Of a stretch of 9,228 bases of DNA, positions 6,006 through 9,228 are shown one piece after another. The translations under genes and the position numbers were made by a program. The DNA is taken from the NCBI GenBank assembly GCA_036380925.1, contig DASVDW010000131.1, forward strand, positions 1 through 9,228, given 5' to 3'. The DNA is from JAICLV01 sp036380925. Lineage in GTDB: Bacteria; Actinomycetota; Actinomycetes; Acidothermales; Acidothermaceae. The number at the start of each line of letters is the position of its first letter. Within the stretch, counting starts at the first letter, position 1. Under the pieces are notes generated by a model. The model did not search any database. It saw only the letters and a program-made list of their open reading frames with translations, and was not told the origin of the DNA.

Positions 6006-6488
6006 ATGAGCGACGACCCGACCGGGCTCACGTTGGACGAGCTGGCCGCGCAGGAAGCCGAGTTGCGCTTCGACCGCTTCGACTACGACGACGCGTGGCG
6101 GCTCGGCTCGATGCTGGTGGAGACCGCCCGAGCCCGCGCGCTGCCGATCGCGATCGACATCACCCGCGGCGGCCAGCAGCTGTTTCACGCCGCGCTAGCC
6201 GGCTCGACTCCGGACAACGACGCCTGGATCCAACGAAAGATCCGCTCGGTGCTGCGGTTCGGGCGCAGCTCGATGTACCTGAGCCTGCAACGCAGCCTCG
6301 ACGGCCGGAGCCTGGCGGAGGTGTCGTTCGTCGATCCCCACGAGTTCGCAGCCGCCGGCGGCTGCTTCCCGATTCACGTCAAGGGTTGCGGCATCGTCGG
6401 CACGGTCACGGTGTCGGGGCTGCCGCAGGTCGACGACCATCGGCTGGTGGTGGAGACGATCCGGGCGTTCCTGACGCCGTCGGCGTAG
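6006..6488 (+). CDS. UPF0303 family protein (HbpS/GlcG-like, 'heme-degrading domain')
   Basis: A 160-aa protein, the usual full length of UPF0303. Conserved features: the W-x-x-x-K-x-x-x-V-x-R-F block (WIQRKIRSVLRFGRSSMYL, 74-92), the glycine-rich AAAGGCFPIHVKGCGIVGTV (116-134) and the closing VSGLPQVDDHRLVVETIRAFL (136-156). These are shared with bacterial UPF0303 proteins and yeast Ybr137w. The fold is related to HbpS/GlcG (DUF336), whose members bind heme or small ligands; the biochemical role is unknown and the 'heme-degrading' name is only inherited. The ATG at 6006 follows AAAGG by six bases and the CysRS-like stop by 18 bases, so it is the third gene of the operon. Its last 83 bases overlap the convergent VanW-like gene. 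Confidence 0.88.
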   Translation: MSDDPTGLTLDELAAQEAELRFDRFDYDDAWRLGSMLVETARARALPIAIDITRGGQQLFHAALAGSTPDNDAWIQRKIRSVLRFGRSSMYLSLQRSLDGRSLAEVSFVDPHEFAAAGGCFPIHVKGCGIVGTVTVSGLPQVDDHRLVVETIRAFLTPSA

Positions 6489-8199
6489 CGGCCGGCGTAG
6501 GGCTCGGCGCCGGCCCGCAGACGATGACCGGCTCGGCGTCGTACCTCGTGTGATACTTCTTCGTCTTCACCACCTCGCCGTCCTTCTTGAAGGTCTGCGT
6601 CACGTCGATCTGGAACCCTTGGTTGCCTGACGCGGACTCGCAGTCGGGGCGGGTGTTGTAGCGGGTGCCCGCGGTGGTGAAGGCGTACCGCGGGCTCGAC
6701 GACGACTCGATGTCGTAGTACTTCGTCCCCCAAAACGTGATGGTCAGCGACGTTCCCGTGTACGACGTCTGGATCAAGATGCCGGTCGCCGTGTCGTTCC
6801 GAAAAATCATGTTCGGCTCGGGAAACGACACGGTGGCCTCGCGGCCGGCTGGGTACCGGCTGATGTAGTAGCTGTGCGGGTGATGCTCGACATCCTCTAA
6901 GCCGGCGAAGAAGACCGCGTTGAACAGCGTGGTCGCGAACTGCGACACACCACCGCCAACGGAGTCGACGTAAAGGCCGTCGAAAATCATCGGCGCCGGC
7001 ACAAAGCCGCGTGCGCGATCACGCTCGCCGACGAATCCGTTGATGCTGAAGGTGTCTCCAGGCATCACGACGTGCCCGTTCACGATGTCGGCCATCTTGT
7101 GGATGTTCGTCACCCGCGGCGCGCAGCACGGGTGATGCGTCGTGAACGTGCTCACCTTTTCCTTGATGCCAAGCGCTTGCGCCGCCTCGGTGGTGAAACT
7201 CGGCTGCACCGATGTTGTTGGCACGGTCACGCTGCGCGGCGCCGGGTTGGGCAACACGGCCGCGATCGCGGCGCCAAGCTTCTCGACGTCCGCGGTCGTT
7301 CCGGGCGCCGAGGGCACGATCACGGGCACGCCCGAGCTCAGGTCGAACGACGCGTCCTTGCCCGGCGTGTGAAGCGGCTTCAGCTTGTCGCCGAGCGCGG
7401 TCGCTACTCCCTCGCCGTCGATCACCGGCGCCAGTTCGCCGCCGGCCGCCTTGAACGTGAGGTTCTTCGCGATGACCGCGGGCGACAACTCGACGTCGGT
7501 CGCGCCGACGCGCAGCGAGATCGGCGCCGCCACCGCCGGCTTCGCGACCGTTTCGATGGCGCGCCGCACCACGTCGGCCGAGATCACCGGCTCCACCGCC
7601 GTTGTCGCCAATCTCACCGGCTCGGACGACGTGAGGAACGCGGCGCGCAACGCCGGGATCGCCTTCTCCTTGACGATTCCCTGGCCCTTGACCGGCTCGA
7701 CGGCGACCGGGGTGATGCCGTCGAACTCGATCCCGCCGTCGTGTCCGCCGCCGAGCTCGGCGTCGAGTTTGTCGAGCTGGTCGGTCATCTTCGTGGTGTC
7801 GATGGCGACCGCCGGCTCGACCTCCCGATGGCCCAGCAGCGCCGCGACGAGCGTGAACGGGTTGGCGGTCCGCTTGCCCGCCGCCGCGACGGTGGCCTTC
7901 GGGTCGAAGGTCAACCCGGCGGCGACCGGGTCGACGTCCGCCTGCTTGTCGCCGACGAGCACGCGGATCGGGGCGGTCGCCTTGGCGGCGAGGCGCGCCT
8001 GCAGCTTCGCCTCGGCCTTGCTCGGCGACAGGCCGCCGATCGAGACACCCGCGGCGGTTGTGTTCGGCAGCACGCCGCCACCGGCGAGCAGGTACGCGGC
8101 GCCGTACAGCACCCCGCCGAGGACGACCAACCCGGCGACCGCCCACAGCAGCCATCTCGGCGGCGCGGTTCGTCTTGAATGGCGGGCTGCGACGGGCAC
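6406..8199 (-). CDS. VanW-family membrane-anchored cell-envelope protein
   Basis: A protein of 597 aa from the GTG at 8199. A short basic N-terminus (RHSRRTAPPR) leads into one transmembrane helix (about residues 16-39), so the bulk lies outside the membrane. Residues ~45-330 hold repeated units of the PG_binding_4 type: AGVSIGGLSPSKAEAKL followed by 'D-P-x-x-x-G-L-x-F-D-P', with a related unit later. Residues ~357-494 are the VanW domain: HPCCAPRVTNIHKMADIVNG, PGDTFSINGFVGERDRARGF and YVDSVGGGVSQFATTLFNAV, ending HPHSYYISRYPAGREATV. A G5-like beta segment follows near 527-556. The last ~35 residues are a Pro/Ala/Ser/Thr tail. The family occurs near vancomycin-resistance and sporulation genes but has no proven activity; a wall-associated role is inferred. 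GGAG lies ten bases before GTG 8199. The frame is open to a TTG at 8352, but that extension is low-complexity and unlike the family. Confidence 0.88.
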   Translation of the reverse strand: MPVAARHSRRTAPPRWLLWAVAGLVVLGGVLYGAAYLLAGGGVLPNTTAAGVSIGGLSPSKAEAKLQARLAAKATAPIRVLVGDKQADVDPVAAGLTFDPKATVAAAGKRTANPFTLVAALLGHREVEPAVAIDTTKMTDQLDKLDAELGGGHDGGIEFDGITPVAVEPVKGQGIVKEKAIPALRAAFLTSSEPVRLATTAVEPVISADVVRRAIETVAKPAVAAPISLRVGATDVELSPAVIAKNLTFKAAGGELAPVIDGEGVATALGDKLKPLHTPGKDASFDLSSGVPVIVPSAPGTTADVEKLGAAIAAVLPNPAPRSVTVPTTSVQPSFTTEAAQALGIKEKVSTFTTHHPCCAPRVTNIHKMADIVNGHVVMPGDTFSINGFVGERDRARGFVPAPMIFDGLYVDSVGGGVSQFATTLFNAVFFAGLEDVEHHPHSYYISRYPAGREATVSFPEPNMIFRNDTATGILIQTSYTGTSLTITFWGTKYYDIESSSSPRYAFTTAGTRYNTRPDCESASGNQGFQIDVTQTFKKDGEVVKTKKYHTRYDAEPVIVCGPAPSPTPAATPTASGTPGSSPPPADGRRPAAAPTP

Positions 8200-8364
8200 G
8201 GTTGACTGACTCCAATGTGGGGTTGAGTCCAGACATGGTAAGCGAGCCGGCGTCTCAGGCTGGTCACCTACACGCGTGCCGCCCTCCACAACCGCCCTTC
8301 GACGCGCAACGGACGGGCCGTGACCGTCGGTAGCCTGCCGCCGTGATCGCAAAATCCAACGGCC

Positions 8365-8484
8365 GTGAGCACGACCGCGTTAGTGATGCTCGACAAGCGC
8401 GACCTCGACACCGTGGTCGGTCGACTTCCCGCGCACCTGCTTGAGCAGGTCGACGCCGGGCTGGCACTCGTGCTGGGAATCTAG
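8365..8484 (+). pseudogene. Remnant of a PemK/MazF-type toxin gene (C-terminal 39 residues)
   Basis: From GTG 8365 to TAG 8484 the frame encodes 39 residues (TTALVMLDKRDLDTVVGRLP then HLLEQVDAGLALVLGI). This matches the end of chromosomal MazF/PemK toxins, where 'V-N-V-T-A-L-V-T-L-D-K-x-x-L-x-x-x-x-G-x-L/V-P-x-x-L-x-x-V-D-x-x-L-x-x-V-L-x-L' forms the last strand and helix. A complete MazF is about 110 aa and the first ~70 residues, with the catalytic loop, are absent. An in-frame TGA lies at 8344-8346 and nothing toxin-like precedes it in any plus frame. No antitoxin gene is visible. I read it as a decayed toxin gene, most likely inactive as an RNase; a short functional peptide cannot be excluded. 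Confidence 0.55.
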
Positions 8485-9032
8485 GAGTCAGCGAGTCTGC
8501 GGTAGCGGCCCTCGACGTAGAGCAGGGGCCGCCGGTCGCTCGGGCCGCTCCACAGGCCGACCACGTCGGCCAGCACGATGTCGTGGTCGCCGCCGTCGTA
8601 CACCGCGCGGGTGCGGCATTCGAGCGTTGCGGTGGCGACGTCCAACACCGGCATCCCGGTGACCGGCGCCGGATGATGCGGGTGGTCGGCGAACTGCGCG
8701 TTGGTCGGGCGGCCCTTCTCCGCGAACCACCGCGAGACGTCCTCGGCGTCTTCGGGCAGCACCGAGACGGTCCAGGCGCCGCTGCTGAGCACCGCCTCGT
8801 GGAAGCGGGTGATCTTCTCCACGCACACCAGCACGAGCAGCGGGTCGAGCGAGACCGACGTGAACGCGCTCACGGTCATCGCATAGTCGACGCCGCGGTC
8901 GGTGGTGGCCGCGACACAGATGCCGGTCGCGAATCGGCCGCAGGCCCGCCGAAACTCGTCGCGATCCACCTGCGCCGACGCGGCCGACGAGAAAGACGGC
9001 CCCGAATCCGGCCCGATCGACTCAACTGCCAC
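8481..9032 (-). CDS. Flavin reductase-like FMN-binding protein
   Basis: A 183-aa protein of the flavin reductase-like family. DEFRRACGRFATGICVAATT (25-44), AMTVSAFTSVSLDPLLVLVC (51-70), GDHDIVLADVVGLW (148-161) and RPLLYVEGRYRRL (168-180) are the family's usual blocks for FMN binding and dimerisation. Members reduce FMN or FAD with NAD(P)H, often for a two-component monooxygenase or diketone/phenol hydroxylase; no oxygenase partner is in this window, so the partner is unknown. The start is the GTG at 9032. TACGCT (9045-9040), a TAnnnT -10-like box, ends seven bases before it, so the mRNA could be leaderless, but there is no good -35. The GAF-domain gene stops 27 bp upstream and may share the transcript. 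Its stop lies on a CTAG shared with the convergent toxin remnant. Confidence 0.92.
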   Translation of the reverse strand: MAVESIGPDSGPSFSSAASAQVDRDEFRRACGRFATGICVAATTDRGVDYAMTVSAFTSVSLDPLLVLVCVEKITRFHEAVLSSGAWTVSVLPEDAEDVSRWFAEKGRPTNAQFADHPHHPAPVTGMPVLDVATATLECRTRAVYDGGDHDIVLADVVGLWSGPSDRRPLLYVEGRYRRLADS

Positions 9033-9059
9033 GCTCGGCAGCGTATCTGGCGGGCCCGC

Positions 9060-9228
9060 TCAGACCGCGCGGGCGACCGCCAGCCGGGCGTTGTCGATCA
9101 CGATCGCGGCCGGGTCTTCGACCAGCTTCAACGTGCCGAGGGCCGTCTCGGAGAACGCGTTCTTCGCCGCGCTGGACAGCGCGAGCACGCCGACCACCCG
9201 GCCGCCGTGGCCGCGCAACGGCATCGAC
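9060..9228 (-). CDS. GAF-domain protein, C-terminal fragment
   Basis: The last 55 residues of a protein entering from the right edge. The segment PLRGHGGRVVGVLALSSAAK followed by FSETALGTLKLVED and AIVIDNARLAVARA is the end of a GAF domain: the 'V-P-L-x-x-x-G-x-V-x-G-V-L-x-L' strands and the 'A-x-x-I-x-N-A-R-L' helix. GAF domains sense small ligands, light or redox state. Because the domain ends only a few residues before the stop, any output domain must lie upstream, outside the window. It precedes the flavin reductase by 27 bp on the same strand and could be its regulator or simply an operon neighbour. Confidence 0.75.
   Translation of the reverse strand, partial: SMPLRGHGGRVVGVLALSSAAKNAFSETALGTLKLVEDPAAIVIDNARLAVARAV

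Noticed and set aside
7019..8236. Long alternative frames (minus 405 codons; plus 368 codons at 7072-8178) over the VanW gene
   Set aside because: The products are Arg/Ala/Asp-rich without motifs, while the VanW frame shows a membrane helix and the VanW domain.
8200..8352. N-terminal extension of the VanW protein to TTG 8352
   Set aside because: The extra 51 residues precede the membrane helix, look random, have no ribosome-binding site and overlap the toxin remnant. GTG 8199 fits better.
9033..9050. Leaderless promoter for the flavin reductase (TACGCT seven bases before GTG)
   Set aside because: Attractive spacing, but no -35-like box lies 16-18 bases upstream and the GAF gene ends only 27 bp away; noted in the gene entry, not listed as a feature.
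1..9228. tRNA or rRNA genes, insertion sequences, CRISPR arrays, integrase or attachment sites, a dedicated defence system
   Set aside because: I saw no cloverleaf, terminal inverted repeats with target duplication, regularly spaced repeats or recombinase motifs on either strand. The AAA+ and DUF222 genes alone do not make a defence cassette.

Overview
The window is very G+C-rich, uses GTG starts freely, has short intergenic gaps, and encodes a mycobacterial-type seven-iron ferredoxin next to dapC, a GNAT protein of the M. tuberculosis Rv0428c type and a DUF222 (13E12-type) protein. Together these point to an actinobacterial (Actinomycetia) chromosome. No phage, transposase, CRISPR array, rRNA or tRNA gene is visible. 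All functional calls below were made by reading motifs, without database searches.

Left part, all on the minus strand (window 4402 down to 1). fdxA (7Fe ferredoxin) is followed two bases later by dapC, the aminotransferase of the lysine/diaminopimelate pathway. dapC seems to start at a CTG codon. After a 112-bp gap with an operator-like palindrome comes a BadF/BadG-type sugar kinase (N-acetylglucosamine kinase-like). It is followed closely by an AAA+ ATPase with an unassigned N-terminal half and lower G+C. After about 205 bp of non-coding DNA the N-terminus of a DUF222/HNH-endonuclease-type protein runs off the left edge.

Centre, plus strand (4480-6488). A compact three-gene operon diverges from fdxA across a 77-bp promoter region: a GNAT acetyltransferase with an N-terminal SH3-like domain; a 193-aa protein that I read as a shrunken cysteinyl-tRNA-synthetase/MshC-like protein without its catalytic core; and a UPF0303 (HbpS/GlcG-like, 'heme-degrading domain') protein. 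The CysRS-like protein is the most unusual gene here.

Right part. A large minus-strand gene encodes a membrane-anchored VanW-family protein with peptidoglycan-binding-like repeats; its Pro/Ala-rich tail is antisense to the end of the UPF0303 gene. Upstream of it lies a 39-codon plus-strand remnant of a PemK/MazF-type toxin. It shares a CTAG with the stop of a convergent flavin-reductase gene. A GAF-domain protein C-terminus runs in from the right edge just upstream of the flavin reductase.

The identifiable roles are mostly housekeeping: electron transfer, diaminopimelate synthesis, amino-sugar phosphorylation, cell-envelope maintenance and flavin reduction. The degenerate CysRS-like protein, the AAA+ ATPase and the toxin remnant are the parts that depart from this.
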